Positions 25,042-33,976 of a DNA stretch of 64,000 nt are shown here, one piece after another. Location: assembly GCA_025360015.1 (NCBI GenBank), contig JANYCZ010000059.1:62001-126000 (forward strand), read 5' to 3'. The DNA comes from Verrucomicrobiota bacterium (GTDB lineage: Bacteria; Verrucomicrobiota; Verrucomicrobiia; Verrucomicrobiales; Verrucomicrobiaceae). Numbering within the stretch: the stretch's first letter is position 1; every line of letters starts with the position of its first letter. Made by a program: the position numbers and the translations under genes. The notes under the pieces are model-generated. The model worked only from the letters and a program-made list of their open reading frames with translations, was not told where the DNA came from and ran no database searches.

Positions 25042-26543
25042 TCGTCACCTGCCAGCAAATGCAGCAGTGCGAGGAGACTGCCTTTGCAGGCGGGGTGAGT
25101 GCGGCGGCACTGATGGAAGAGGCGGGGCGCGGCATCGCGAATGTGGTGCGGCAGTTTGCACCGCGTGCGGGCTCGCTGGTGCTGTTTCTGGGCAAAGGCA
25201 ACAACGCGGGAGATGCGCTCGTCGCTGCGCGGGGACTGGTGGCGGACGGGTGGCGGCTTTATGCACGGTGTTCTTGCGCTCCAGAAGCGATGAAGGAGCT
25301 GCCGCGCCACCACCTGGGGGTGCTGGGCGGTCTGGTGCGCATGCTGGAGGATGCGACGACGTTTGATTTTCCTGCTGGGCCTATCGTGAGTCTGGATGGG
25401 TTGCTCGGCATTGGTGCGCAGGGTGCGATGAAGCCGGAGCTGCAAGCGCTGGCACGTGAGATGAACACGCTGCGCACGCAGCGACATGCAGTGACGATTG
25501 CGATGGACATCCCCTCCGGTCTCGACGGCGATCATGGCGATGCCTGCGAAGATGCGGTGGAGGCGGATGTGACTGCCGTGGTGGCTCACATCAAAGCGGG
25601 GCTGCTGGAAGATGGCGCGGATCATTACGTGGGGCGCATCGCGCTTGTACCGCTGCCTGCGCTCACACAGACCGCCGGCGATACGCAGGCTGAAGTGCTG
25701 ACGCCCGGGCTGCTGCGCTCCTGGCTGCCGCGACGGGCCAATGACATGCACAAAGGCGAGGCGGGGCGTTTGGGAATCCTGGCGGGCTCACCGGGATTTC
25801 TCGGTGCGGCGGAGCTGGCATGCCGTGGCGCGATCCGTGCCGGTGCGGGACTCGTGACGCTGCTGGTGAAAGAGGAGGTGTATCCGCTCATGGCTGCGCG
25901 CATGCCTGCGGAGGTGATGGTGAAGGCGGTCGATGATTATCGCGAGGTGCTGGAGATGCGCTTTGACGCGCTCGCCATCGGCCCGGGGCTGGGCCTTGCG
26001 CATGAGAAGGAAATTCTTGAAGTGCTGAAGCGGGCGAAGCCTCCCGCCATCGTGGATGCGGATGCGCTGACGATGCTGGCGCAGCACCCCGATGTGCTGG
26101 ATGCCACGGGCAAACTGCCGCGACTCCTGACCCCGCATCCCGGCGAGATGGACCGCCTGCTGCGCCATTTCCCCGGCTGGCATGGCATGAACCGCCGCCT
26201 GCTGGTCGAATCGCTCACGGAGACGAATCCAGGCCGCACGCTGCTGCTCAAAGGCACGCGTACGGTGATCGCCACGCATGGCCAGCCGACGTTGTTCAAC
26301 ACCACGGGGCACGCCGGCATGGCGAGCGGGGGCATGGGCGATGTGCTGTCTGGCGTGTGCGCGGCCTTTGCTGCACAGCATCTGTCGTTGCATCAGGCGG
26401 CGGGTCTGGGCGCGTGGTTGTGTGGCCGGGCGGCTGAGAGGTTTATCGTTCAAGGGAGCGCGGCGATGGAATGCATCGGCGCGAGTGATGTCACCGCGCA
26501 TCTCGGGGGCGCGCTGCTGGATCTGAAGGACGGGCGATTTTAA
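25038..26543 (+). CDS. nnr: Bifunctional NAD(P)H-hydrate epimerase / ADP-dependent dehydratase
   Basis: 501 residues, GTG start overlapping the previous stop. The N-terminal epimerase domain (about 1-215) has MEEAGRGIA, LGKGNNAGDALVAARGL and MDIPSGLDGDHGD. The C-terminal carbohydrate-kinase-like dehydratase domain (about 225-495) has HKGEAGRLGILAGSPGFLGA, PHPGEMDRLL and GMASGGMGDVLSG. Together they repair hydrated NADH and NADPH. The length is that of fused bacterial enzymes. Confidence 0.95.
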   Translation: MIVTCQQMQQCEETAFAGGVSAAALMEEAGRGIANVVRQFAPRAGSLVLFLGKGNNAGDALVAARGLVADGWRLYARCSCAPEAMKELPRHHLGVLGGLVRMLEDATTFDFPAGPIVSLDGLLGIGAQGAMKPELQALAREMNTLRTQRHAVTIAMDIPSGLDGDHGDACEDAVEADVTAVVAHIKAGLLEDGADHYVGRIALVPLPALTQTAGDTQAEVLTPGLLRSWLPRRANDMHKGEAGRLGILAGSPGFLGAAELACRGAIRAGAGLVTLLVKEEVYPLMAARMPAEVMVKAVDDYREVLEMRFDALAIGPGLGLAHEKEILEVLKRAKPPAIVDADALTMLAQHPDVLDATGKLPRLLTPHPGEMDRLLRHFPGWHGMNRRLLVESLTETNPGRTLLLKGTRTVIATHGQPTLFNTTGHAGMASGGMGDVLSGVCAAFAAQHLSLHQAAGLGAWLCGRAAERFIVQGSAAMECIGASDVTAHLGGALLDLKDGRF

Positions 26544-26571
26544 GGGGCGGCGGGCTTTAGCCCGGTTCCGG

Positions 26572-26653
26572 TTCTTCGTATTGTAGCACCGGTTTTAACC
26601 GGTCTGGTCGCGCTGTCCAGAACCGGCTGAAGCCGGTACTACAATACGAAGAA
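26572..26653. repeat. Palindromic dispersed element with CTACAATACGAAGAA ends
   Basis: TTCTTCGTATTGTAG at the left end and CTACAATACGAAGAA at the right end are perfect inverted repeats around CCGGTTTTAACCGG and CCGGCTGAAGCCGG, both themselves near-palindromic. A related copy lies at 40823-40898. The element sits between nnr and menG, which are convergent. Confidence 0.8.
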
Positions 26654-26661
26654 GCTTTCGC

Positions 26662-27336
26662 CTACTTCACTGCCTCGTATAATGAAGCGATGCCTAGCGT
26701 GAGCTGGCGACCTGTGGCGGTTTGGAAGCCGTTGGCGCAGATGAGGGACTCCATTTCGCGACCGGAGGGAAAGCGCTCGATGGAGCCGCAGAGGTACACG
26801 TAGGCTTCGCGTTTGCCGGTGATCCAGCCTGCGACGCGGGTCATGATCTGCTTGAGATAAAACAGGTACAACTGGCGGATGCCGGGGATGCGCGGGATGG
26901 AAAAATCGAGCACGAACAAACGGCCACCGGGACGGAGGACGCGGTTCATTTCCTGCAAGGCGGCAGGCCAGGAGGCCATATTGCGCAGACCGAAGGCGAC
27001 GGTGAGGACATCGAAGACGCCGTCTTGAAAAGGCAGCGCGAGGCCGTCTGCGGCGATGAGGCAGCGGAGCTGGCGCTTTTGCGCCTCGCGCATCATGGGC
27101 ACCGAAAAGTCTGCGCCGAGTACTTTGGCCTGCGGACAGGCGGTTTGAATGGCCTGGGCGAGATCGCCGCTGCCGGTGGCGAGATCGAGCACGCGCTGCG
27201 GATTCAGCTCGGCGATGCGGCGTGCGGTGGTGCGGCGCCAGAGGCAGTCGATGCCGAGGCTGAGGACGTGATTGGCCAGCACATAACGCGATGCGATTCC
27301 CGCAAATGCCTGCCTCACAAATCCTGCGTCTTGCAT
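26662..27336 (-). CDS. menG: Demethylmenaquinone / ubiquinone methyltransferase
   Basis: 224 residues. The class I SAM fold starts with VLDLATGSGDLA. UbiE/MenG signatures are FGLRNMASW and MNRVLRPGGRLFVLDFS. It should carry out the last step of menaquinone synthesis, which fits menF and menD at 44-47 kb. Convergent with nnr; tRNA-Leu lies just upstream on the same strand. Confidence 0.93.
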   Translation of the reverse strand: MQDAGFVRQAFAGIASRYVLANHVLSLGIDCLWRRTTARRIAELNPQRVLDLATGSGDLAQAIQTACPQAKVLGADFSVPMMREAQKRQLRCLIAADGLALPFQDGVFDVLTVAFGLRNMASWPAALQEMNRVLRPGGRLFVLDFSIPRIPGIRQLYLFYLKQIMTRVAGWITGKREAYVYLCGSIERFPSGREMESLICANGFQTATGRQLTLGIASLYEAVK

Positions 27337-27386
27337 GTGACTTTCTGTTTAACCGGTCAACCGAAGGCGGCACTGTTGCCGCTGGA

Positions 27387-27471
27387 TGGTGCTCACGACT
27401 GGACTCGAACCAGCACAATGTTACTTACTAGAACCTGAATCTAGCGCGTCTACCAATTCCGCCACGTGAGC
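27387..27471 (-). tRNA. tRNA-Leu (anticodon CAG)
   Basis: On the minus strand the acceptor GCTCACG/CGTGAGC, D arm GGCGGAATTGGTAGACGC, anticodon arm CTAGA-TTCAGGT-TCTAG (anticodon CAG), a long class II variable arm and T loop TTCGAGT are all present, with encoded CCA at the end (27389-27387). Confidence 0.95.
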
Positions 27472-27581
27472 AAAGGAGTCGGGTTAACCGGGTCGAGAGT
27501 TTTGACCAAGCCAAAGAATACTCAAGCGGGAAAATGACTTTCTTCTGGCGGCAGAGCGGGCTTGGGGTTAGGCGCGTGCGC

Positions 27582-28469
27582 ATGTCCTTTCGTCTTGAGA
27601 TGCTGCAAGTGGCGCGCCTGGCCCCCAAACTCCTCGGTGAGTCGGCGGAGCTGGTGCAGGCTTTTCTGCGTTCCCGCCTGTCTGCTGAGGGTGGATTTTT
27701 GGATCGCAATGACAAGCCCGACCTCTACTACACGGTGTTTGGTCTGGAGGGTTTGCAGGCGCTGTCGGTGGATGCGAGCACGATCCCCGATGTGCGGCCG
27801 TGGCTGGCGCAGTTTGGCGATGGCGAGCGGCAGGATTTTGTACACCTGTGCTGCCTGGCACGGTGCTGGGCGAATGCGGGCCTGCAGGACTTCCCGATAG
27901 CTTCACGTGAGGCGCTGGCGATGCGCATTGAGGCGTTTCGTTGCCCGGACGGGGGTTATCATCAGGCGCCGAAGCGGGCGAAAGGCAGCGCCTATGGCTG
28001 CCTGCTGGCCTGGGGGGCGTATCAGGACCTCGGCGGCATGCCGCCGGAGCCTTGGCGATTGGTCACATGCATGGGCGGGCTGCGCACGCCGGACGGCGCG
28101 TGGTCCAACGAGCCGGGCATTCCTGTGGGCTCTACCACCGCCACGGCAGCGATGGTGGCCCTGCACCGCCACATGGACATGGAACCGCCGGCTGAGGCGG
28201 TGGACTGGCTGCTGCGGCAATGCCTGCCCGCAGGTGGGTTCCTAGCGCTGCCTGCTGCGCCCCTGCCCGACCTGCTTTCGACTGCGGTGGCCCTGCATGC
28301 ACTGGATGCGGTGCAGGCGGATTTCTCGCGGCTCAAGGAGCCCTGCCTCGATTTTGTCGATTCATTGTGGAATGCGACAGGGGGGTTTCATGGGAACTGG
28401 ACGGATGACATGCTGGACTGCGAGTACACCTACTATGGGATGCTGGCTCTGGGGCATCTGTCGCTCTGA
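27582..28469 (+). CDS. Prenyltransferase / squalene-oxidase-repeat toroid protein
   Basis: 295 residues from the ATG at 27582. Repeats of about 50 residues begin with a Gly-Gly-Phe/Tyr-type turn (GGFLDRND, GGYHQAP, GGFLALPA, GGFHGNW) as in protein prenyltransferase beta subunits and terpene cyclases, forming an alpha-alpha toroid. Asp and Cys near the end (DDMLDCEYTYYG) recall the zinc site of prenyltransferase beta subunits. Bacterial members are poorly understood, and no alpha subunit is nearby. Confidence 0.75.
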   Translation: MSFRLEMLQVARLAPKLLGESAELVQAFLRSRLSAEGGFLDRNDKPDLYYTVFGLEGLQALSVDASTIPDVRPWLAQFGDGERQDFVHLCCLARCWANAGLQDFPIASREALAMRIEAFRCPDGGYHQAPKRAKGSAYGCLLAWGAYQDLGGMPPEPWRLVTCMGGLRTPDGAWSNEPGIPVGSTTATAAMVALHRHMDMEPPAEAVDWLLRQCLPAGGFLALPAAPLPDLLSTAVALHALDAVQADFSRLKEPCLDFVDSLWNATGGFHGNWTDDMLDCEYTYYGMLALGHLSL

Positions 28470-28480
28470 TTGAGCGGGCA

Positions 28481-28510
28481 CAAAAAACCCGGACATTGCT
28501 GTCCGGGTTC
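28481..28510 (-). terminator. Rho-independent terminator of the DUF1501 gene
   Basis: AACCCGGACA and TGTCCGGGTT (28486-28509) are perfect 10-bp arms around a 4-base loop. Read on the minus strand the stem is followed by six T, ending the transcript of the gene at 28537-29871. It lies in the convergent gap and may slow plus-strand transcripts too. Confidence 0.85.
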
Positions 28511-28536
28511 TCTGAATGATTTGCTGGGGCGTCGGA

Positions 28537-29871
28537 TTAGGCGAGGGCTTCCGTGAGGACGCGGCCACCGTTGACGATGTCGATGGGGCGGCCGCCGTCG
28601 GCCATGATGCGCTTCTCGCTGTTGATGCCGAGGAGGCGATACATGGTCTTGGCAAGATCTTCAGGGCCCACAGCATCGCGGTCGGGCTCACCACCGAGGG
28701 CGTCAGACGCACCGTGGATGTAGCCTTCTTTAAAACCGCCACCGGCCATGGCGACGGAGAAGACGCGTGGCCAGTGGTCACGACCGTTGGTGCCGTTGAC
28801 CTTGGGTGTGCGGCCGAATTCGGAGCTGACCATAACGAGCGTGCGCTTGAGCATGCCACGATCTGCGAGGTCGGTGATGAGGCGGGCGAAGGCCTGATCG
28901 AAGTTCGGGGCCTGACCGGTGAAGGCGTCCTTGATGTTGGAGTGGTGATCCCAGCCGCCGTAGTTCACGGAGACCATGCGCACGCCGGACTCCACGAGAC
29001 GGCGGGCCAGCAGGAAGCGCTGACCGGCGGAGTTGCGGCCGTATTCGTCACGCAGTTTGTCGGTTTCCTTGGTGAGGTCGAAGGCTTCGCGGGCCTTCTG
29101 GCTGCTGATGAGGCCATAGGCGGCCTGGTAGAAGCTGTCCATGGCGCTGATGGAGTCGGCTTTTTCCACGGCTTTGAAGTGCTCGTCCACGGTGCCCAGC
29201 AGGTTGCGGCGGCGGTCAAAGCGCTTCTCGTCCACATCTTTTGGGGTGAGGAGATCGCGCACGGTGAAGCCTTTGTCAGCAGGATCGCTGCCGAGGGCAA
29301 AGGGGCCAAAGGCGCTGCTCATGTAGCCGGTGCCTTGATCAGGAGCGACCATGTTTGGCACCACCACATAGGGAGGCAGATTGTTGCGGCTGCCCTGTTC
29401 GTGGGAAATGACGGAGCCGAAGCTGGGGAACTTGATGGCCGGGCTCGGACGGTAGCCGGTGAACATGTTGTGAGTGCCACGCTCATGAGCGGCTTCACCG
29501 TGCGTCATCGAGCGGATGACGGTGAGCTTGTTCATGATCTTGGCGATGTTCGTGAACTTCTCACCGACGTATTCGCCGGGGATGGAAGTCTTGATGGGCG
29601 TGAAGGGGCCGCGATAGTCAGGCGAGGCGAACGGCTTCGGATCCCAGGACTCATGCTGTGCCATGCCACCCGGGAGGTAGATGTGAATGATCGAATCCGC
29701 GACGGGCTTGAAGGTTTCGACCTCCGGCATGACCTGCGCGGCCTGCAGGCGCAGCATCTCAGGCAGGGAGAGGCCAAGGCCGCCAAGCATGCCGACGTAG
29801 AGGAAATCACGACGGCTGACACCGGAGCGCAGATCAAGGTGATTGCCTTGGCAGAGAGAGTGCATTTTCAT
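28537..29871 (-). CDS. DUF1501 protein (sulfatase-like fold), Tat-exported
   Basis: 444 residues. The twin-arginine signal SRRDFLYVG has its Arg pair at 20-21, followed by a hydrophobic stretch, so it is exported folded. The core follows DUF1501: YLPGGMAQHESWDPK, GEYVGEKFTNIAKIMNKL, RSMTHGEAAHERG, GGWDHHSNIKDAF and SSEFGRTPK. DUF1501 belongs to the alkaline-phosphatase/sulfatase superfamily and is abundant in Planctomycetes and Verrucomicrobia, normally next to a DUF1549/DUF1553 heme protein. Neither partner is adjacent here. Confidence 0.9.
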   Translation of the reverse strand: MKMHSLCQGNHLDLRSGVSRRDFLYVGMLGGLGLSLPEMLRLQAAQVMPEVETFKPVADSIIHIYLPGGMAQHESWDPKPFASPDYRGPFTPIKTSIPGEYVGEKFTNIAKIMNKLTVIRSMTHGEAAHERGTHNMFTGYRPSPAIKFPSFGSVISHEQGSRNNLPPYVVVPNMVAPDQGTGYMSSAFGPFALGSDPADKGFTVRDLLTPKDVDEKRFDRRRNLLGTVDEHFKAVEKADSISAMDSFYQAAYGLISSQKAREAFDLTKETDKLRDEYGRNSAGQRFLLARRLVESGVRMVSVNYGGWDHHSNIKDAFTGQAPNFDQAFARLITDLADRGMLKRTLVMVSSEFGRTPKVNGTNGRDHWPRVFSVAMAGGGFKEGYIHGASDALGGEPDRDAVGPEDLAKTMYRLLGINSEKRIMADGGRPIDIVNGGRVLTEALA

Positions 29872-29974
29872 AAAAAGAGAGAGATGTTGTTGCTGGAATC
29901 GAGAGGAATTACGGCCCCTCCCGGGGGTTCTTGCAGATCTTGCGAAAATTGGAACAAATCCTCGCCCCTCACAA

Positions 29975-31174
29975 TTACGGGGTCACCCAGCCGGCCTGCA
30001 CGAACTGATGAATCCACACCTGGAAATCCACAGGGGCATCCGGGGGGAATTTGAGCCGTAGAATCATCGGCACCGTGGCGTCCTCGCTGAGCTGAATTTG
30101 GTAGTCCAATGCCTTGGCGAGAGCGCTGTCCTTCTCAGCGTAACCATAGACGACTTTGGCCCCGGGCTCGGAGATGTTGCGCAGGCTGTAGCACTGGAGG
30201 GTGGCAGGATCGCCGAACTGATTTTCAAAATGTCCCGCAGGAGAAACGAGCACGCGAAACAGGGTGGGTGCAGCCTGCCTCAATTCGAGAAAATCCGACC
30301 AGCCCATCTCGCCTGCGCCAACGAATGATTCCCAGTCCACCCGTGGTCCTGCACTGGTATGTTCGACGGTGGCAACCCGCCGGCCACCGCCTTCAAACAC
30401 CACGACATGCTGGCTGAACTTGGGGGAGATTTCCGTCGCCTCGACGATGGAATCAAACGCGATGGGGCCGTCCGCATTTTTTGCATAGTAGATGCTCATC
30501 AACTGGGCCACGCGCAGTTTATCGCGCACCAGCAGCACGCGCTTTTTCCACTCGGCGGTTTGTAGAAACTGGCCCAGAATTTCCTCCGCAGCGGCCAGCT
30601 TCTTCAGATCTCCGCCCGGGGTGGTGGGCAGGGCGGTGGCGGTTTTGAGGCTGCCGCTGCCAGGCGGACGAAACACCAAATTGCCAGAGTTCACCTGCTG
30701 CAGCGGTTCTTCGGGCGGCATCATTGACGCGCCCGAGGCAAGGGTCTTCTTCACCCCATTGCCCGATGGTGAAGCCCCTGGCTTTGACGACTTTAAATCC
30801 TGCTGTTTTCCAGCCTCCGCCGATGGCCATGAGGCCCAGACCACGAGCACGAGAACGAGAACGCCCACCACACCCGCGCCAAACATCAGCCGCTGCCGAA
30901 ACTGATGGATCTCGGGATCCATGCGCATGCGTTCAAAGGCATCCCCCAGCAACGGCTGCGGCTCTGAGAAAGCACCCGGGCCCGTCGCAGTCGTACTGAC
31001 CGGCTCATTCTGCGTCATCAGCAGCGCACGGCGCTTGGTCTTGGTGGTCTTCTCCGCCATCTGCAGCATCACCATCTGCCCGCACTCGGGACAGGGGCGT
31101 GAGCGGGTCACTGATGAAACTTGGATTTCGACAGTTTTTTCGCAGTGGGGACAGACGAGGGTGGTGGCCGGCAT
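29975..31174 (-). CDS. Zinc-ribbon membrane protein of unknown function
   Basis: 399 residues. An N-terminal zinc ribbon is given by Cys8, Cys11, Cys28 and Cys31 (CPHC, CPEC). A linker and one transmembrane helix (about 97-116) follow, then a Pro/Ser/Lys-rich stretch and a probably periplasmic domain of about 230 residues without known motif. The layout (MJ0042-like ribbon, helix, outer domain) is common in Planctomycetes/Verrucomicrobia hypotheticals. It is followed downstream by DUF1501 on the same strand. Confidence 0.75.
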   Translation of the reverse strand: MPATTLVCPHCEKTVEIQVSSVTRSRPCPECGQMVMLQMAEKTTKTKRRALLMTQNEPVSTTATGPGAFSEPQPLLGDAFERMRMDPEIHQFRQRLMFGAGVVGVLVLVLVVWASWPSAEAGKQQDLKSSKPGASPSGNGVKKTLASGASMMPPEEPLQQVNSGNLVFRPPGSGSLKTATALPTTPGGDLKKLAAAEEILGQFLQTAEWKKRVLLVRDKLRVAQLMSIYYAKNADGPIAFDSIVEATEISPKFSQHVVVFEGGGRRVATVEHTSAGPRVDWESFVGAGEMGWSDFLELRQAAPTLFRVLVSPAGHFENQFGDPATLQCYSLRNISEPGAKVVYGYAEKDSALAKALDYQIQLSEDATVPMILRLKFPPDAPVDFQVWIHQFVQAGWVTP

Positions 31175-31241
31175 TCTTGGCTGACGTTAAGGGGGTATGA
31201 TACTCTGGCTTCTAGAACGCTTCGCAGCAACCGGCGGTTGT

Positions 31242-32204
31242 TCAATTTCCCAGCCAGCCGCCCATGGCCACCCCGCCGCTGGAACGCAGCCGCTGCAGGC
31301 CCCAGCCCATCATGATCCGGGCATCGTCCCAGATGTACTTCGTCTTGGTGCCGAGCTGCACGAGGATGACCTCCCGGCCACCGCTGGCGGCACTGGAGAT
31401 GAGGCAGCGACCGCTGGCCACGGTGTAGCCGGTTTTCATGCCGTTGCACTCGGGCATCTTGCCGAGCAGTTCGTTGGTGTTGGTGAGCGTGACGACATGC
31501 CCGTCTGCGCGGCGGAAGCTGTGATGCTTCCGCCGCACCACGTCACGGATCACATCGTTGCGGTACGCGGCCATGGCCACACGGGCCATGTCCCGGGCGG
31601 TGGAGTACTGCCCGCCTACGGTCAAACCATGCGGATTTTTAAAATTGGAGCTCGTGCAGCCCAGCGAGCGCACCTTTGCATTCATCTTGGCCGCGAAGGC
31701 GCTGATGCTGCCGGCATTGTCACGCGCCAGCACATTGGCCACGTCATTCGCGCTCTTTACCAGAAAGGCGTAGAGCAGCTCACGGCGTGAGTACATTTCA
31801 CCGGGTTTGACCCCCAGCCGCGTCGGCTCCACGGCCACATCGGAGGGCTGCACCTGCACCATCTTGTCGAGGTTTCCCGCATCCATCACCACCAGGGCGG
31901 TCACCAGCTTCTGCGTGCTGGCCACCCCGCGGACTGTTTCGAAACTGCGCCCCGCCAGATGCTGCCCGGTGCGAGCATCCAGCAGGAGGTAGGAGGCGGC
32001 ACGGATGGCAGGACCGGAGGTGGCCACGAGCATGGTGCGCTCCGGCAGTTGTTGCATGGGCATCTGCGCGCTGTCTCCCTGGGAGTACAGGTGCTGGGAA
32101 TTGGGCGAGACGGGGAGGGCACGCGCCAGACCCGGGGTCTCACAACTCATCAGCGACACTGTGGCCGCGCCTGTCATCAAAAGCTGGATCAATCTCATCA
32201 TCAT
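31242..32204 (-). CDS. D-alanyl-D-alanine carboxypeptidase (S11 family), probable lipoprotein
   Basis: 320 residues from the first of three successive ATG codons at 32204; a longer open frame has no signal character. The three penicillin-binding motifs are Ser96-Thr-Gln-Lys99, Ser151-Ala-Asn153 and Lys257-Thr-Gly259. A lipobox-like LMS-Cys21 ends the signal. The enzyme trims pentapeptides of peptidoglycan. The C-terminal PBP5 domain is absent, so it is a short form. Confidence 0.9.
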   Translation of the reverse strand: MMMRLIQLLMTGAATVSLMSCETPGLARALPVSPNSQHLYSQGDSAQMPMQQLPERTMLVATSGPAIRAASYLLLDARTGQHLAGRSFETVRGVASTQKLVTALVVMDAGNLDKMVQVQPSDVAVEPTRLGVKPGEMYSRRELLYAFLVKSANDVANVLARDNAGSISAFAAKMNAKVRSLGCTSSNFKNPHGLTVGGQYSTARDMARVAMAAYRNDVIRDVVRRKHHSFRRADGHVVTLTNTNELLGKMPECNGMKTGYTVASGRCLISSAASGGREVILVQLGTKTKYIWDDARIMMGWGLQRLRSSGGVAMGGWLGN

Positions 32205-32345
32205 GAAGTATGCATCGTAAAGCAATGCCAGTCCGGCCCGCAGTTTTCGTGCCGGGCTGAAGAACGGTGGCGTAGTGCATCTAGGCCACCCCTTGTTTGT
32301 TGTCAAACCTTGCGCCCTCCCCGCGGCGCTCCATGTTCGGCCCAT

Positions 32346-33233
32346 ATGGCACTAATCATCAACGGCGAACAGATCGACGACGAAATCATCGAGGCGGAAT
32401 TCCGCCACATTAAAGGTCACTACGAACGCACCCTCCAAGTGGCCTGCTGCGAGCGTGACCCTGAATTTCGCGGCATCGCCAAGGATAATATCGTCTCCCG
32501 CGCCCTGCTCGGCCAGGAAAGCCGCCGCCGCCATCCCGAAGTCCCCGAGGCCGACGTCACCGCCCGTCTGACCAAGCTCATCGACGAGGCCGGGGGCGAA
32601 ACGCAGTTCTACATGAACATCGGCATGTCCGTCAAAGACGAGGCGGCCGTCCGCGCGAACGTGACCGGCGGGGTGCAACTCGACAAAACGCTGCAGGAAA
32701 TCTACGCCCCGGAACCGGAGCCGACGGAGGCCGACCTGCGCGCCTGCTATGAGGCCAATCTCAAGCACTACATGACGGAGGAGGAGATCAAGGCCTCCCA
32801 CATCACCAAAAGCCTCCAGGGAGCCACCAGCCGCCAGGAGATCTACCAGGCCATGCGCGATGTCCGCTCCCAGCTCCTCGCGGGCGCTGACTTCGCCAAA
32901 CTGGCGGAAGAGCACCGCACTGCTGAGCAGCAGCAGATTGACCTCGGCTGGTTCAAGCGCGGCGAGTTCATGGAAGAGTTCGAAACCATCGCCTTCTCCA
33001 TGGGCGAAAACGAGATCAGCCCCGTCTTCACCACGCAGCTCGGATTCCACGTTTGCACCGTTACCGGTCGCCGCCCGTCCGTGGCACGCCCGTTTGATGA
33101 AGTGAAGGACGAGGTGAAGAACCGCTTCCTCGAAGAATACCGGGACAAGAAATTCAACGCCTTCCTCGAAGAACTCAAAACCACGGCGAAGGTGGAAGAC
33201 ACGGATCCGGACGGCACGAACTGCGGGCATTAA
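32346..33233 (+). CDS. PpiC-type peptidyl-prolyl isomerase, cytoplasmic-looking
   Basis: 295 residues from the ATG at 32346; the open frame upstream is a shadow of the carboxypeptidase region. No signal peptide or transmembrane helix is visible, unlike the PpiC protein at position 1. The N-terminal half (about 1-135) is a helical SurA-like part, and the parvulin domain (about 140-245) has IKASHI, FAKLAEEHR, DLGWFKRGEF and LGFHVCTV. The end is TNCGH, possibly metal binding. A trigger-like chaperone role is possible. Confidence 0.85.
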   Translation: MALIINGEQIDDEIIEAEFRHIKGHYERTLQVACCERDPEFRGIAKDNIVSRALLGQESRRRHPEVPEADVTARLTKLIDEAGGETQFYMNIGMSVKDEAAVRANVTGGVQLDKTLQEIYAPEPEPTEADLRACYEANLKHYMTEEEIKASHITKSLQGATSRQEIYQAMRDVRSQLLAGADFAKLAEEHRTAEQQQIDLGWFKRGEFMEEFETIAFSMGENEISPVFTTQLGFHVCTVTGRRPSVARPFDEVKDEVKNRFLEEYRDKKFNAFLEELKTTAKVEDTDPDGTNCGH

Positions 33234-33371
33234 ACGCGGAACACGCGGAGGCTTCCATTGCGAAGGCTTCCCCGGCTTCATCACCGACTGCGCATGAGGC
33301 TTTCCCTGAACTTCACCGCAGCCCCTCACACGCCCTTGTGAGGTCCGCGTTTCGTGGCTAGCTCGGTGCCT

Positions 33372-33953
33372 ATGAAGATCACAGGCACACTCGCGCATTT
33401 CAATCACAGCCCCAAAGGCAGCTATGAAGCCCTCATCATCACCACCGCCAAAGGCACGGTGCAGGTGAACTTCGAGCCGCATCAGGCCCAGGCGCTGGCC
33501 GCCAACCTCAAGCCCGGTGGCAAGATCACCCTCAAAGCTGACGCCCTGCACGACCATGACGGAGCCGTGCATCCCGTCTTCCAGCTCAACAGTGTGCAGA
33601 CGGGTGGCAAGACCCTCGACCTCGACCCGCGCATCCAGGTCTCAGGCAAAGTGCAGCGGCTCAACTACGCCCTGCATGGGGAAGCCAACGGCGCCGTGCT
33701 GGACACTGGAGACTTCGTCCACCTCAAGCCTCATGGAGCACGCGCCCTCGGTCTCAGCCTCGGCCAGACGCTCCGCGCCACCGGGCGGGCACGCCCTCTC
33801 CTCTTCGGCCCTCACCGCGCCCTCGAAGCAGACACCGCCAACGGCATCGACCTCGCTGATTTGAAGCACGGGAAAAAAGCGGCGAAGAAGGCAGCCAAAA
33901 AGGCTGCGAAAAAAGCAGCCAAGAAGGCGGTGAAAAAGCCCGCCAAAAAGTAG
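33372..33953 (+). CDS. Small protein with histone-H1-like Lys/Ala tail
   Basis: 193 residues from the ATG at 33372. The first 165 residues look like a beta-rich globular domain with two similar halves (MKITGTLAHFNHSPKGSYEALII; IQVSGKVQRLNYALHGEANGAVL), perhaps OB-like. The last about 28 residues are repeats of AAKKAAKK ending in KKPAKK, as in bacterial histone H1-like (HU-extension) tails that bind DNA or RNA without sequence preference. I do not recognise the globular part. Confidence 0.75.
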   Translation: MKITGTLAHFNHSPKGSYEALIITTAKGTVQVNFEPHQAQALAANLKPGGKITLKADALHDHDGAVHPVFQLNSVQTGGKTLDLDPRIQVSGKVQRLNYALHGEANGAVLDTGDFVHLKPHGARALGLSLGQTLRATGRARPLLFGPHRALEADTANGIDLADLKHGKKAAKKAAKKAAKKAAKKAVKKPAKK

Positions 33954-33976
33954 CCCCCTTTGAGCCCGAGCTCAGC

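Noticed and set aside
28516-30054. Plus-strand open frame of 512 codons opposite DUF1501
   Set aside because: No family signature; the minus-strand product has a twin-arginine signal and the DUF1501 motifs.
31197-31790. Plus-strand frame of 197 codons overlapping the carboxypeptidase
   Set aside because: Complement of the S11 enzyme gene, which has all three penicillin-binding motifs.
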